Origin: Camarhynchus parvulus
Taxonomy: Eukaryota; Chordata; Aves; Passeriformes; Thraupidae
Length of the DNA stretch: 64,000 nucleotides
Direction of reading: 5' to 3'
Assembly (NCBI RefSeq): GCF_901933205.1
Contig: NC_044600.1
Span: 8,284,501 to 8,348,500 of the forward strand
Each line of letters starts with the position of its first letter. Position 1 is the first letter of the stretch. The notes under the pieces were generated by a model. The model did no database searches. It saw only the letters and a list, made by a program, of their open reading frames with translations, and was not told where the DNA came from. Position numbers and translations under genes: made by a program. Positions 12,457 through 25,180 of this stretch are shown piece after piece.

Positions 12457-14745
12457 CCCTAAATACTTAAAGTGATGTTTCTGAACAGGATGTACTTTTT
12501 ACATGGTTATAAAGGATAACAGAATCACAACTCAAAAATATTATTTGCTGCAGAAATTTGCCAAAGCTCTCTCAATCAAAACATATTTGTAACTTTAATT
12601 AATGTGGCCTTAGAAACAAGATTAATGGAAACTCTGACAGGGATTTCAGTGCTTGAGACTGTAAGGTAAATAAATACGGGAGAGGAAAGAAAACAATGAT
12701 GCAGACACACCAATATTTACAAGTTAGTCACAGAAGAGTCTTATATCACAGAAAAAAATGAATCTGCATGGTCAGTTTTGGTGAAATGTTAGTAGAACAC
12801 CTCACTACACAGCTGGCACAGAATATTGTACAAGACAGGTGGGAACCAATGTTCTAATACAAAATCAGCACAGAAAACAAGATGCTTGCAAATTCCCAGG
12901 GAGGATTGACTGATACCTCCTTAAAAAGCTATTCTGCTAACCTAAGGCAGCCACACCTGTTGTTACACACTACAGTGCTGTGATTCACTTGTGGATTTCC
13001 TGGCGTTTTTTACAGGCAAAACTATGACTGATAACCCCCAAGTGCCACTAAAAGATTCAGGTGTTTGGAATCACAAGTTTGTTTAAGAGTCTTCTGACTG
13101 AGGAGGCATTTCACACAAGGGAGGTTAGGCTGTGAAGGTCTGAGCTGAATTGTGAGAGGTGGGGGTTTAAAATCCTGACACGGAGAGAAGCAGCATGCTT
13201 GCCTGCCTCAGAATAACTGCTCAAATGCAACAGATCCCCTCTCAGAGGCACTGTGCCCACAGGGTGAATAACAACTGCATAACTAGACACCACACACTAT
13301 GCCAGGTGATATTTAGAAAAGTTAAACCACAGTCCTAAATAAAAGCACCTGGTCAATGATCCTCAGTAAAGCAGATTCCTTATTGCACACAGCACAGTCT
13401 CTTCAACTCAGTTTGCAAAGCGAGTTAAGCAGGAAAGGCACGTGAATTCCAGTAAAACTAAACCACAAATACCCACTGCACTTACAAATGAAATTCTCTG
13501 CCTACTCCATATGCATTCACTTCATTGGGGCAGTGCTCAAATGTTACAGCAAAGCAGTTTTCTGCCTGCAATGTTTTTTAATATCAACAATTTGAATGAT
13601 GGGCTTCTATAAAATGGATTTCAAATTCATCAAAACAGATGAGGAAATCATTAAAAAGAGCTTACGGTAATATGATTGGGAAACAGAAATCCTGATTTGA
13701 TCAGCCTGCCCAATCATAACAGTTTCACTTTTCAAACTCTGCATATTCAGGACTTGACAATACTCTATTCAAAATAGTGTGTCATGTCCAGAAGCATTTA
13801 GAGGATGCATTCAAGGAAACATCCACATGGACAATCTTTTCCTTCCTAAAGAGAGACAAAATTCAGAGAACTGAGTGTTTGCTAATATTTAATCATCTCA
13901 CTAGTAATGAAAAAGCACACTTAACACACCGGTTGTTTTCCTTTTAAAAATTAAAATTACTGCATCCTAAGTATTTAAATTCTCAAGTCAATCCACTGAG
14001 TTTGACCAGAGAAATGTGAAAAACACTTCGAGTTTGCAAATGGTTACATCACATTTGGCCAGGAAAGCACGTAGCACCATTTACAAACTTCCTCACTGAC
14101 ATTATAGCAGTGGCATATTCAGCTCACTTAAATTTGCAACTCTGCTGGATATAAAATGAAATTTTCTTAGGCCTTTTAATTAATGCAGTACACAAGACCA
14201 TCAGTGAAATTTGTATTAGAGTATATATATAAAACATTGCTCAAGAAACAGTTTAGGCTCCTGTGAGCTGAAGTAACTGCACACCTGACTGTGCATCAAT
14301 GAGATCTCTGTGGATGTTTTCATGACTAATTATATTCACTTATTCATGGGACTAGAGCCAAGAATGTTAAAATTAGTAAGCTCCTCATATAGTATAAGCA
14401 GATAATAAAAAACTACTCAGTAGCAGAAAGTTCCAGTCATCATTCACCACGTGGCTTGTTTTAAACTAAAAAAGTATGGCAGAAATCAGAGTACCTCTGC
14501 TGCCTTTCCTCAGATTACTGCTTCCTCTATTTTTTACTTCCCATCTGATTAGGGGTTCTGGGAAGTCACATAACATGTGTCTTCGGTAGGTAATAAAAAT
14601 ATCTCTTAATTTCAAGAGAAGCCTTGCTTTGACTGTCTTTCATTTGGTCTTCATTGGATTGCAATATCTAACACGAAAACTGTAGCTCAATCTCATTCTA
14701 ATGGTCGAAGTTCAATTACCTAATACAAACTATTTGTTTCTGCAG

Positions 14746-14779
14746 GATGGAGACAAGCACAAGGGTATTGAGGATGAAG
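14746..14779 (+). other. Candidate 34-nt exon (splice-signal based)
   Basis: A good 3' splice site (cctaatac branch-like sequence about 23 nt upstream, then tatttgtttctgcag ending at 14745) is followed by 34 nt and then a good donor, gaag|gtaagag, at 14780. Frame 1 reads the acidic and basic peptide DGDKHKGIEDE and frame 2 reads METSTRVLRMK. The third frame has a stop. I do not recognise the peptide. No neighbouring exon is identifiable, so this could be a small cassette exon of a long gene or a coincidence. Confidence 0.25.
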
Positions 14780-16699
14780 GTAAGAGCAACATTTATCAAA
14801 CATGGATTAAATGAAGCAAAGATTTGGTGAGTAGAATTCCATTTCACTTCTTTTGAAGGACTATGACAGCTTTGATTTTCACAGCCTCTAAGATCATGAC
14901 ATTATGGTATTGAAATTTTAAGAAATAAAAATTATACCATCAGTCTTCATTTTCTGCATTGCTGCCTTTGGAACAGATTACAAAATACAATTTTCTATTA
15001 TTTTTCAGTGAAGGAGGAAAAAATCACGAGAACACTTAGTCTAGATTTTAATCTTCCCTGCCCACTGAACAGCAGTGCTGTGATGCATGACCCTGACCTT
15101 TCCCAGCCCCGTATATTTTGACTGTTTGCCCACTCAGCTCCATCCCTACGTTTTAGTGAGGCCGTAAACAAAAGATGTGGAATGGCATGCCCAGCAAATC
15201 ACAGAATGCTGAAAAGGTCAAAATAGTAGTGCTGAATGTTTCTACTCTGTAATTTACAGAATATATGAGGCATTCACAGCTTAATAACTCATTCACATGA
15301 CAAACACTGTAGAGGGAATGTAAAATGGCAGCACATGAATTTCTTCCAGTGACAGTGCTTCCAACAAGCATGGAAAATGGTGCAAACTTTGCCCTGTGGT
15401 TCTCTTTTCTGGAACATTAATATTGTCTGACTTTCAATGCACAATAGCATATGTCTGTGGATGGTGAAGTTAAATGTCTCTGTGTTTGCAGTCAGGCTCA
15501 GAGCCCAAAAAGGCAAGGTCCCTGAGGCAAAAATCCAGGTCAAAGCTTTTTCTATCTGCACTCCTTCTTTGCCCTTCTTGGAGCACTTTCCCAAAACCAG
15601 GTGATTTTATTGTCACAATGTTCCTGAAAACTAGACAAGCAATATCCTCACCTTAAATGGGGACAGAGCTCTGGTCAAGGTCAGGAGAGTTATAGCAGAA
15701 AAAAGGCCCACAACTCTTACCAACAGCCCTAAGCCCCTGCTCTCCACCAAGACCATCTTTTCTACTTCTTGTCCATGGGCTGAACTTCATTTTTGCAGAA
15801 ACAAATTTGTGCCCATTTCCCAGACACCAGTCAAATGAAGTAAATCGAGAAACCAAACCAAATCCTTTAGCCAAGCTCAGCACAGCTGCCTGTCTGTGGC
15901 AGCTGAAATGATGGTTGCACTGGCTGATGGCAGTTTAATCCTAATGAAATGCTACAGGTCCATGTCCTGGACACGCCCACACTACAGTCACCACTTTCAG
16001 AGGAAGATTTACTGGTGCAAGATGATTTGAGTCATTCCTCAATCATTGTAAGTTAGCTAATGCCCTTGGATGAGTGCCTTGGGACAGCTGTAAGTCAGGA
16101 TATACTGAAGTGTTTCCTCTTAACCACTTTCTTGGAACAACAGATTGATCTATAGTATTGCTGTTTCAAAACTAACTGAAAGGGTGTCTGTCTGACACCA
16201 ATTAATCAGTTTTTCTATACAGGCAGACTCATGTTCCCCTAAGAGCATATACTGACCTAACATCCACTGAACCAAACATAAGCAATAAATAGTTTATAGA
16301 AATACAGAAAAAAACCTGGAAAGTGCTAAATCTTAATTTCTGACATATCTGTGCCAATCCCATGGATCCCAATGAGTGTAAAAACCGCAGATCAGCAGTC
16401 AGAATTTGGCTTGTCTTTCCAAGTCCATAAAGACAAAAGAAAGAAGTGTGCCAATGAACTGTACTGTTCCACAGATGAAAACCTGGATTCACCATACAAA
16501 AGGCAAAACAACTGTGGATTTACACCACCTGAACCAGAGATCCCAGCCCAGGTCTCTGAAGTGCAGCATTTCACCATTATCCCTAAGAGAAGAAGGGATC
16601 TTAACAACAGACCAAATTAGCATCAAAGCATTAGCAGTAATACACTTTGGGTATTTAGGAAACTACTTCTAAACCTAAATGTCAGACAATTTGTCTCTA

Positions 16700-17800
16700 A
16701 TATTCCCTGCAGATTAGTACAGAATGATTGCAATAGATGTAAATCCTGCCTCCTTTCCTACAGGCACATACAGCTGAAATAGCTGTGGAGCTGTATCCTT
16801 TGTGCTGCAAAGGAAGGCAGGTCCTAAAGACCATCCCCTCAGTTTCTCTTCATTTCCTAGTGAAAATTGCTCCTTTATGTACTTCTGTGAAGAACCATGG
16901 AGCTTTTGGTACACGAGTCTGCTCTGCTGGAAGGAGATGATTTTCCAGCACCAAGTCTGGGGTGATTCACACAGCAAGTCTGTAACCTGGTGAAGGGAGG
17001 GGAACAACGTGTGAGGTTGGGTCCATCCATGGGAAGAACAGGGATCTCCCAGCTTATCTGTGGGAGGAGGTGGATGCAGTGAAGAGCCATGGATGACTGG
17101 AAGAACATGTGGAGGAGACAGCAGTGAAAGTCCAGCTTGCTCCTCCAGACAGCAAAAGTACAGGGAGACAGGGCTGAGAGATGAAAGTGCAGTGTGGGGA
17201 GAGCTGGGGATGGAGGGAACCAAATTATTGCTGGTGTTGGGGTGGAGGGGACACTACCCACAGGTCTTCTGTGCCTTTAGTCCCACCTTCCCTCTGCTCT
17301 GTCATTCAGATCCCTCAGACCTGAATTTGTGAGGTGATGTGGGTCGCTCCACACAGACAGAATAAGGCAGTAGGACATGATTTGGGGCAAGACTGTCACT
17401 TACCCTGGACTCAGGCCTTGCACTAGGAAAGAACAATGAGTCTCTATGGATAACTTTCAGACAGCCTCTTTGCTATCTCAGGACCCACTTGGATCAGGTC
17501 ACCACTGATTCCTCAACGTTTGTCTCTTCTATGCTGTCCCAGATGAGCTGGGAGGTGCAAAGCTCTGGGTTTGACCCAGCTCACAGAAACCCAGATCTCC
17601 CTCTGAGAGCCCCTGCTCAGCCCTAGGCTGGAGAATGCCTGGGAGGAGCTGAGGGAGGAAAGAAAGGCAGCATGGAGTAACCAACATCCAGGATCCCTGT
17701 TTTTTTGCAGGTACCCACTACATTCCTGAGCAGCTGTCTCACATGACCCTTTAATCAAACCCCAAATCAAAAGGCATGTCCACAACACTCAAGAGGTCTC
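16700..17800. other. GC-richer block with long chance frames
   Basis: This is the GC-richest kilobase I noticed. It holds the longest frame in the window (169 codons, minus, 16714-17223), but it is open in additional frames on both strands over the same bases (for example 16875-17261 minus and 17060-17332 plus). The translation is rich in Ser, Pro and Leu and shows no domain. I read it as low stop density in GC-rich sequence, possibly an old unrecognised repeat. Confidence 0.45.
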
Positions 17801-19656
17801 ACCATGGACAAGTATCAGCGCTCTTTCCACACTGCAAGCACACTAAATAAGAATTTCTTACCAAGTTCACTTTCAAATCATTTGCTCTATTTGAAGCATT
17901 TTACAGTTCAAATTTTTTGTATTGCTTTCTGTCCAAGATCATCACTGTATTCAACTGCTTATCAAATACCCGTGTCTTTAAATATGAAAGAATGCAAGAT
18001 TTAATGAGCAAATCTGTAATGAGACAGTGCTGGATTGTCTTGAATAAACAGGCTTGGTTTGAAACTAATGCCTCAAATATCTTGCAGAGCTTTCTTTGTT
18101 AAAAAATATTATTTAAGAAGAGAAATGACATCTCAGTGAAAATTAGGACTGTGAAAAGTGAAGTGGTATATTTAAAATGTCAGTAAATGCATGCATTTTC
18201 ACTCCTCAAATAATTCCTTCCAGCCACTACTGCAAACTAAAAGGGCTTTTTTATTCCTGACTATTTTTAGTCTATTCCTATACCTGTCAGCAGATGTAAC
18301 TTTGTACATTCCCTTGCACTTGTTTTACAGTAGCTCTATTGATCTCTATTGATCTGCCTAATAATGAGTCCCAGGGAATTGTGCTGTTAAATCTTTTAGA
18401 AACAAAATCTTTCTGAACAGTTCAGCTATTAGGAATAATGACAATCCTCATAAACTACGTGTTTTCTTTCCTCAGCATCTTTAGAAACAGAGAAACTACC
18501 ATGGCAAAAGTGAGTTAAACCCCTTGACATCCTTCCTGTTCAGTAAATGAATTTACACAGAGGATTCTTGCTTTGTTTTGTAAGACTCCTGCTACATTTC
18601 TTAAGTAAACACCTGAAAGCAAAACCAGAGCATAGCTGAAAAGGAAATTATATGTAAATTATATATTCAATTAATATAGACCCAAACATGCAGAATTTCT
18701 TCCACTCAACTAACTCATTCATAAGAAGAATAACTTAACACTGCACTCACTGTAAAATGGTACAGAATTAACAGATTTAGCATCTATTTTGATATTGTAT
18801 TTTTAGCTTTTTTGCTACTCTGTGAAACACACAAATGAAAAATAGCAGCCACGGTGCAAGCTAAAGAACTCTGGCAGCTGCTTATACACAGACTGGCTAG
18901 ATATAGATCCTTACAGATCTGTGTCCAGCCAAAAATCAGCAGAGCACAACTGTGCTTCCTTTCTCCCACAAATGCCTCTGTCCCACTGTTTCTACACCGG
19001 CTCAGAGCTGGCAGCACAACAGCTCCAGGGATCAGTGGGATTTTGGCTTCTTGGTGCTACTAAAACGGTGCAAATTCAGAGGAGAAACCTACTCTCTAAT
19101 CATGCAATCAAACCACAAAAGAGTGGCTTTCCTTCTTTCTATGTTCTCAAAGCACAAAGAGCGAACAAAGTTAGCTGGAAAAGAATGAAACAAATGAATT
19201 AAGAAATCAGCAGAGCAACTGCCAACATGTCATCTTTAGACTTGCAGCACAGCATGCTCCACTTGCTGTCAGGCAGCTGTATGTGAAAGCAGATAACAGA
19301 TCTTTAAAACTTACTGCTCACAGCCCCAAGACACCTGACTGAGGTCTCAGTCTTTACTCTTCTAAATCACATAAGGAATTCTCTAAACTCAGGGATTTGG
19401 CACGAATAATCCATAAACACACTTAGGTTTATATGGTCAAAGTAACAGCAAGCTCCTGCTCCAAAAAGGGGCCTTTGAACAACTCAGCTATGAATCACAC
19501 TGGCACACACTTCAATAAATTCCCGGTCAGAGCTTCACATGGGAGATGGTCTTCAAGGCCTTCTGCCAAAGCCACCCCATCTCCTGGGCACAAGAGCTGT
19601 GTATTTTGGCCTGTACTATCAAATTTGATTTTAATGTCATTAAGATAATTTAGGAA
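17801..19656. other. Unannotated non-coding sequence
   Basis: No gene or repeat family was recognised. It contains the 10-bp tandem duplication at 18334-18355, a candidate splice-flanked 34-mer at 18476-18509, and an AT-rich near-duplication around 18644-18670. Confidence 0.55.
18334..18355 (+). repeat. Tandem duplication, 10-bp unit, 2.2 copies
   Basis: The unit ctctattgat is repeated perfectly twice and followed by ct. Confidence 0.9.
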
Positions 19657-19687
19657 TTTTTTTTTTTTTGAGGAAGAACATTTTATT
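19657..19687 (-). other. Poly(A) tract preceded by AATAAA on the minus strand
   Basis: On the minus strand an AATAAA hexamer (19682-19687) is followed 12 nt later by an A13 tract (19657-19669), the arrangement expected at the 3' end of a processed retrocopy. The minus-strand sequence upstream is open for 79 codons (19495-19734, overlapping the tail) but resembles no protein I know. I could not find a target-site duplication. The bases may equally be a T-rich tract beside a chance hexamer. Confidence 0.25.
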
Positions 19688-20048
19688 ATCCGAGTAATGC
19701 CATAAATTTGCAAAACATTCTTTGTTAATACCAAGGTAGAGAAAGATTAAATGTATCACATACCACACAATCAAGAACTATTTCTATACTGACCTCAATG
19801 GAAAAAAACTAAAACACAAATGATTTTTTTTCATTTTGTTTTTCCAAAAAGAAAGCAGTAAATGGACAAGAAAAAAAAAAATCTGTCATTATTTTCTAGG
19901 TCCACCCAGAGATGAAATTATTATCTGACTTGGTAAAGCAAATGAGTGAAACTGTTTTGGGCTATTTCTTCAGTCCTCTGGAATGCTCTTTTGTCCTCCT
20001 GTCAACCCTCCCCTATCTCTGGCTCTGTTTACCCACCACAAGCAAATT

Positions 20049-20072
20049 AAAAAAAAAAAAAAAAAAAAAAAA
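20049..20072 (+). repeat. Poly(A) homopolymer, A24
   Basis: An uninterrupted run of 24 A, the longest homopolymer in the window. It has no AATAAA directly upstream and no clear target duplication, so I treat it as a simple repeat, not as a retrocopy tail. Its length is likely polymorphic. Confidence 0.95.
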
Positions 20073-20650
20073 GAAGCCAATTCCAGTTTCTGCTTCTCTC
20101 TAATCTTGACAGGATTGGTTTTAGATCTCTGTCACATTCCAAAGACAAACAGAAAAAACAAAATACATTCCTGCTCCTTAAAAAGAACAGGGCAGGCTCT
20201 GGACCATGTTTGAAGCCTGAAGGAGCTCTTTTATCCACTGTCAATAAGAACAGTGCATACCTGTTTTCACTAAAACTTCCTATAAGATCTGAAGGCTAAA
20301 AGGTGAATATTGAAGTTTGCAGTAAGGCAAAAAAACAGTTAAATAGTTAGGCCACTGCCTAGAGGCCTAGGGAGATTTTGCATTGCATTGTGCTAATCAT
20401 TAAGGACAAAGACAGTAAATAATTGTTAATCTCCTCTATTTATAGAGGAAAGACAGCTATTCCTTTAAAGATTAGCTTTCCAAAAGAAAACTAAAATAAT
20501 CTCTGCAGAACAAGTAGATGGATTAAACTCATTTCTTTTGTAGCTTAGTGACATATTCATACTTGCGTAACTACTGAAAAATCAGGCATATTGGGTGATT
20601 TGACTCCATTGGCATGTAAAACACGGAAATTTCCTTTTAATATCTAATAA

Positions 20651-20670
20651 AATATCAATTAATATCAATT
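20651..20670 (+). repeat. Tandem duplication, 10-bp unit, 2 copies
   Basis: aatatcaatt occurs twice head to tail without mismatch. Confidence 0.9.
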
Positions 20671-21202
20671 TTTCAAAACTCCTAGGAGCTTAACAAGATT
20701 TCAATGAAGTGACCTTATAGGTCCTTACACAAAATTTCTCTCCACCTTACATTGTGCAAACAAATAATTCCCAGTCCCTCAAGGCTGTGGCACATTTCAG
20801 AGGCCAGCACAGCCTTCCTGCCCCAAGCTGCCGGTGGCCTCCACAAGATGGTGTTCCCTGAGAATCTTCCAGCTTTATCTATTTGCCAAGTTAAATCAAG
20901 AGGGAAATCAATAAACTTCACTGCAAAAGAAGTTAAGGTTCAGTCATATGAATATGGTTTAGTGGCAATAACCAAACCTATTAACATATCAGAAAAAAAA
21001 AGCACCATATGTAAATTCCCTGATCTTAAGGGACAACTAATGGATTACATTCCAGCATGTAAAGATGCAAGATTTGTATTTCCCTCTGGAGGTATTCCAA
21101 AATCCTATTACTAAGCCACATCTCCACAGAGACGAGGGGGTTTGTTTTAATTTTTTTAATCAAACCTCCTTTTAATCAGCCAGAACAAAATGTTTTCATG
21201 CA

Positions 21203-21220
21203 AACAACAACAACAACAAC
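21203..21220 (+). repeat. (AAC)6 trinucleotide microsatellite
   Basis: Six perfect AAC units, flanked by gca on the left and gaattc on the right. Confidence 0.95.
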
Positions 21221-23759
21221 GAATTCAGTGCAAAACCAACAGAGTCCTGCTGGAACAGGGGAACTTGGAAGAGAAAATGAAGACGAAATGAAAATGCAGG
21301 AAACAAAGATGTGTACTCTGAGTGCATTTATTACACAGATGCATACAGGGACAGCATGCTCCCAAAGGAAATCATTAGAAAGTTGACTTTTAAAAAGTTA
21401 GACCAGGAGACTGAATTCAGTCTTTTGGGCTGATCCAAACTTCAGTGACTGGGTTTTGCTGGTAACTCAGGTAGGGTTTTAACTATGGCTCCAGATCCAT
21501 TTCATATCCTCTTTTAGGGGCATTTTCTGTTCAGCTACAGATATTTGAGGCCTGTGGAGGGGAACCTAAATATGCAGATATGCACCTGTCTGCAGAATTC
21601 ATCTGGCACTGGCTGCTGCCCAGATCCACTGCTGTCTTCCCTGTGCAAGCCCTTACAGACTCCTGGGTCAATTCAGGTGTATGAGAGAAAGCTAATCTTT
21701 AACATTCACTAAGGTCACAAATAATTTCTATTGTCACATTCAAGAATTCAAGCCCCATTTTTAAATACTTCATAACCTCCACAATGCTTCTCTGACACTG
21801 TTTGGCACCTGGTTTATGAACAAGGACGTGTCTTTGTACTCATCTCAAGTAGAGCCCTGTATGTAGAATTTCACAAATACAAACAGCTTTACCACAATGT
21901 CACCAGCCCTCTAAAGATGTTTCACACTGACCCTGCTTGCCATTAAACACCATTCCACCTCTGAATTCTAGACAGCTTTGGTATAAAGGAGGAAGAGAGT
22001 CAAGCTCAAGAAGGAAAGTGCCACAGTTTCAGCACCGAGTGAATAATCCCCATATGCAATACATCTCTTTGTAATTTACGCTCATGGCACCACAGTCCTT
22101 AACAGCAACTCCAATTCTGCTTCTTAAAATTAGAAATCTATTTTCAAGTCACTGAAAAAAACCCCTGGAACCTCAATGCTGAGCAGTTCTTTCAGTACCA
22201 CAATGCCCTACAGCTCTCCAAAGTTAGCAGAACTCTCTAACATTATTTTGTAACATGACAGAAAATAGAGGCTGCTAGCTGAGATTCAGAGATGTGCATT
22301 CACGGAAGAATATATAACAGGAGTGAGAAAAGCATGCAAGCATTTTAGTCAAAAGCCTTTTCTGGTACACATTCAGAACAACCTGGAAATGCAATGCTTT
22401 ACACTAACTTTTAAAGGAATCAGCACTTCTTTTATGAGAACATTTGTCTTAGGGTGAACATCAACTGACCAATACAGCACCAATATAGAACATATTTTAC
22501 TCTACCAATCATATATTAAGAAGAGCATCAGTGTTTTATATTTAATACCCATTGCAACCAATTAGTACTGCCATTCCCTGATGTTCACTCCCTTAAATTG
22601 CCGTGGCAGTAAATTCTACGGTTATAAATGAGAAGCTGCAAATTGATTTGCATGTAATAACTACCAGTAAACCTTTCTTACCACTTTCAATTTATCCCAT
22701 CTGCTACCAGAGTGGAAGTTTAGGATCTATTATTCCCAGAAGGGGACTTACCCAGCTGGACATCTATAACAGCTGGCTGGTTCTCCATGGGGAACAATGG
22801 CTTTGGAGGTTTGTCTGTGAGTAAAGCTAGAAAAGAAAATGAGAAAATGTAATGGAAAAATTGAGACCAATGACTGCAAAAGAAAAGCTCTGTCATGTAA
22901 GCAATCAAATGTTTGTATACTTGATGGCATGTAAACATTTATTACATAGTACAGCTGTTACACAGCCAATGTGTCACCACCTACCTTGTGGCCGTGATTC
23001 AACAGAAATGACCAGTTTCAAGAATTACATTTTAGCACAAAGCAGCAAAACAAACTCTATTTCTCACTTTTAGCTTACATGTAATAAGTAACACAAGCAG
23101 TTTAGATCCTCACATTGCAAAGTTAACAGAATGAATTTGAAGTGCCAGACAAATCTATTTCAGTGTTGTGACCAGTCCCAACATGTCTTTATGCCTGTCC
23201 AAAACAAAACATAGAAAATTGCACATAATTGTGCTTGAAGGACCCCAGCAGCTCCACAGTAGCTTAGACTCCCACCCCAACAGGTGGGGTACCCAGGCCC
23301 TCTCCTCAAAGCCTTACTGGGGAGCCTGCCTCCTACTGTGCAGAAATCTCTCCATCTGAGAGCAGGAAACAATAGCCCAGCCTTTCCTGCCAGGGGACTG
23401 CTCCAGCAAGCAGATAATAATACAACTATTGAAAAGCATAGCTGCAGGCACAGGCTTCACACCCCTGTTTGAAAACTCAGGGCCAGACCGTGCAAATAGG
23501 TTTTGTAAACTTAGCTTAGCTTGAAATAAACGACTGTGTATTCCTGTAAATGGGGAAGAATGTTTTTAATACAGTACAGCATCTTGCACCACATCAAATT
23601 AAACATTTAAAAATTACCTTCAAAGTTTTCCTGTTAAAACTCACCATGTGAAATTATTTGACCAGAGATTGTAAAATAAACAACAATTGTCAGCCTACAA
23701 ACCAATTTTACACCCACAACGGCCTCAGAGTTTCAGTTTCTTGTGTAGTTATAACAAGT

Positions 23760-23853
23760 TTTTTTTTTCTTTAGCCTTTTCTTCATTTTTCAGGCTTTTC
23801 TTGCTACCTTTATGCTTTTCTTATATTATTATTTTTATTTTCTAGAAGTAAAT
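23760..23853 (+). repeat. T-rich low-complexity tract
   Basis: It begins with a run of about 10 T and continues with repeated cttttctt-like words to ttttattttctag at about 23843. The end resembles a splice acceptor, but no good donor follows within a plausible exon length. Confidence 0.6.
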
Positions 23854-24699
23854 TGTACTCTCTTCGTGCAGAAAAGTTGCTGGAGCACCTTCATCCATGC
23901 TGTGCCACTGTGCTCAAGCTTTCCTTACTTCATATTCTCTTCATATCCCATTTCCACCTACACCCTTTCTAACCCAGTCTGACCAGGGCTTCCCCGTTTC
24001 CCTCAGCTTTACTTGCAACATTTGGAAGTTTTCTAACTGTGCTCCTGCATGTCACATTTTAAATGGTTACAGTCTGCCATGTTCTTCTTGGAGAGTAATC
24101 ACCATAATGAACTGGCAGCCTGTCAGAGCTCTTTCCATAGGAACTGAAATGGCCCAAAGGGATTTTGAGATGAGAAGGCAACAAACTGCTGGCTCTTCAA
24201 TGTCAGATGTGTTTACTAAAAACAAAAGCTAATCTTATTTTAGAGGTCAGACATCAGATGACTTATTCACCTAATGAAATTCCCTTTTGGTCCTTAAACA
24301 GAAAGGCATTACAAGATATTTACAAGGGGCTCCAGACTTATATGATCTCTGTACTTGACAGAAGTCTAAAAACAACATTTATTCAAATTCCTATTCCTCT
24401 ACAAGAAGTTTCTTTAATTCTAGGAACAGTTTATAGAAATGGGGCACTGATTTGCAGCCTTGCTCAAGGAAAAGAAGAACAAAAAGTTAGTGCTGTTACA
24501 TGTATTTAATAAAGCTAACAGTATAAACTCTTACTTGACCTCTCACAAAGTTACATGAAATTAAAACAATTAAATGTACTGCAAATATTCTTCCTATTAT
24601 CAAAGGGGCAGTAATTCTGCTATGAAACAGAATCCACCTCATGAACTGTCAAGGGAAGAGCTGTGATACAGCTGTCTACACTTTCATTTTTCCCTTCCA

Positions 24700-25180
24700 A
24701 ATGCCACGGAATGTGGCATGTCCCCAGGCTGCTCTGAGCAGCAGCACTTACATGGGGAAGCCACTAGATCAAGGATGACATCAGCTTCCCAAGGCAGCAA
24801 TTCCTGTGGCCACCTAGACAGACCCTTTGGAAGGGTCTGGTCTGACCATGCAGCACCCTAAGGGGTTGCTTTGCCTTTCCTCATCATTCTAGGATTTCAT
24901 CCAGTGACCAGGCTGGGACTGCCTGGGCTGGATTTGTTTATGGAAGATACAGAACTGAGACTGAGGGGAGGCTTCTGTACCTTGTCCCAGGAGAACAGAA
25001 CTCACTACCTGGGGCATGGCTGGAAGTCATAGGTGTTGGATGACAAGCTGGAAAGACATTTCTTTACCCAGAGGCACCTGGCAATGCATGTGCCTCCCAA
25101 GAGACTGGTGAACATGGCCAGAGGCTGTTTAGCAGCCAGACTGCTCAGGAACTGTCTAAAGTGCTGCTTCCTCCTGTGCT
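24700..25180. other. GC-richer block of unknown origin
   Basis: A segment richer in G and C than its flanks. It contains a small perfect hairpin at 24826-24844 (agaccctt, 3-nt loop tgg, aagggtct). It could be a relic of an interspersed repeat, but I could not assign it to a family. The 60-codon frame at 25033-25215 is unremarkable. Confidence 0.35.

Larger units (their letters stand above)
9161..16699. other. Long unannotated AT-rich non-coding stretch
   Basis: No gene, structural RNA or repeat family was recognised over 7.5 kb. Open frames up to about 100 codons occur on both strands (for example 11762-12034 plus and 15289-15594 minus) and look random. The block 16351-16672 is open in several frames on both strands at once, which indicates few stops by composition. 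A candidate 34-nt exon at 14746-14779 and a 10-bp tandem duplication at 12435-12456 are listed separately. Confidence 0.55.
20073..24699. other. Unannotated non-coding sequence
   Basis: No gene was recognised. The 120-codon plus frame at 20752-21114 is uninterrupted but has no identifiable domain or splice signals. The interval includes the 10-bp duplication at 20651-20670, a CAA repeat at 21203-21220 and a T-rich tract at 23760-23853. Confidence 0.55.

Noticed and set aside
12990..13070. 45-nt plus segment after ggcgttttttacag
   Set aside because: The donor (cag|gtgttt) is weak and two of three frames contain stops.
16351..16672. Protein-like plus frames of 88-89 codons
   Set aside because: Two plus frames and two minus frames are open together, and no coherent splice pair bounds either.
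16714..17223. 169-codon minus-strand frame, the longest in the window
   Set aside because: Other frames on both strands are open over the same bases, there is no domain, and the composition is low-complexity Ser/Pro/Leu. It reflects GC content, not coding.
20049..20072. A24 run as a retrocopy tail
   Set aside because: No AATAAA at the expected distance and no target duplication. Treated as a simple homopolymer.
20752..21114. 120-codon plus-strand frame
   Set aside because: Length is within chance expectation for the number of frames here, and no domain is seen.
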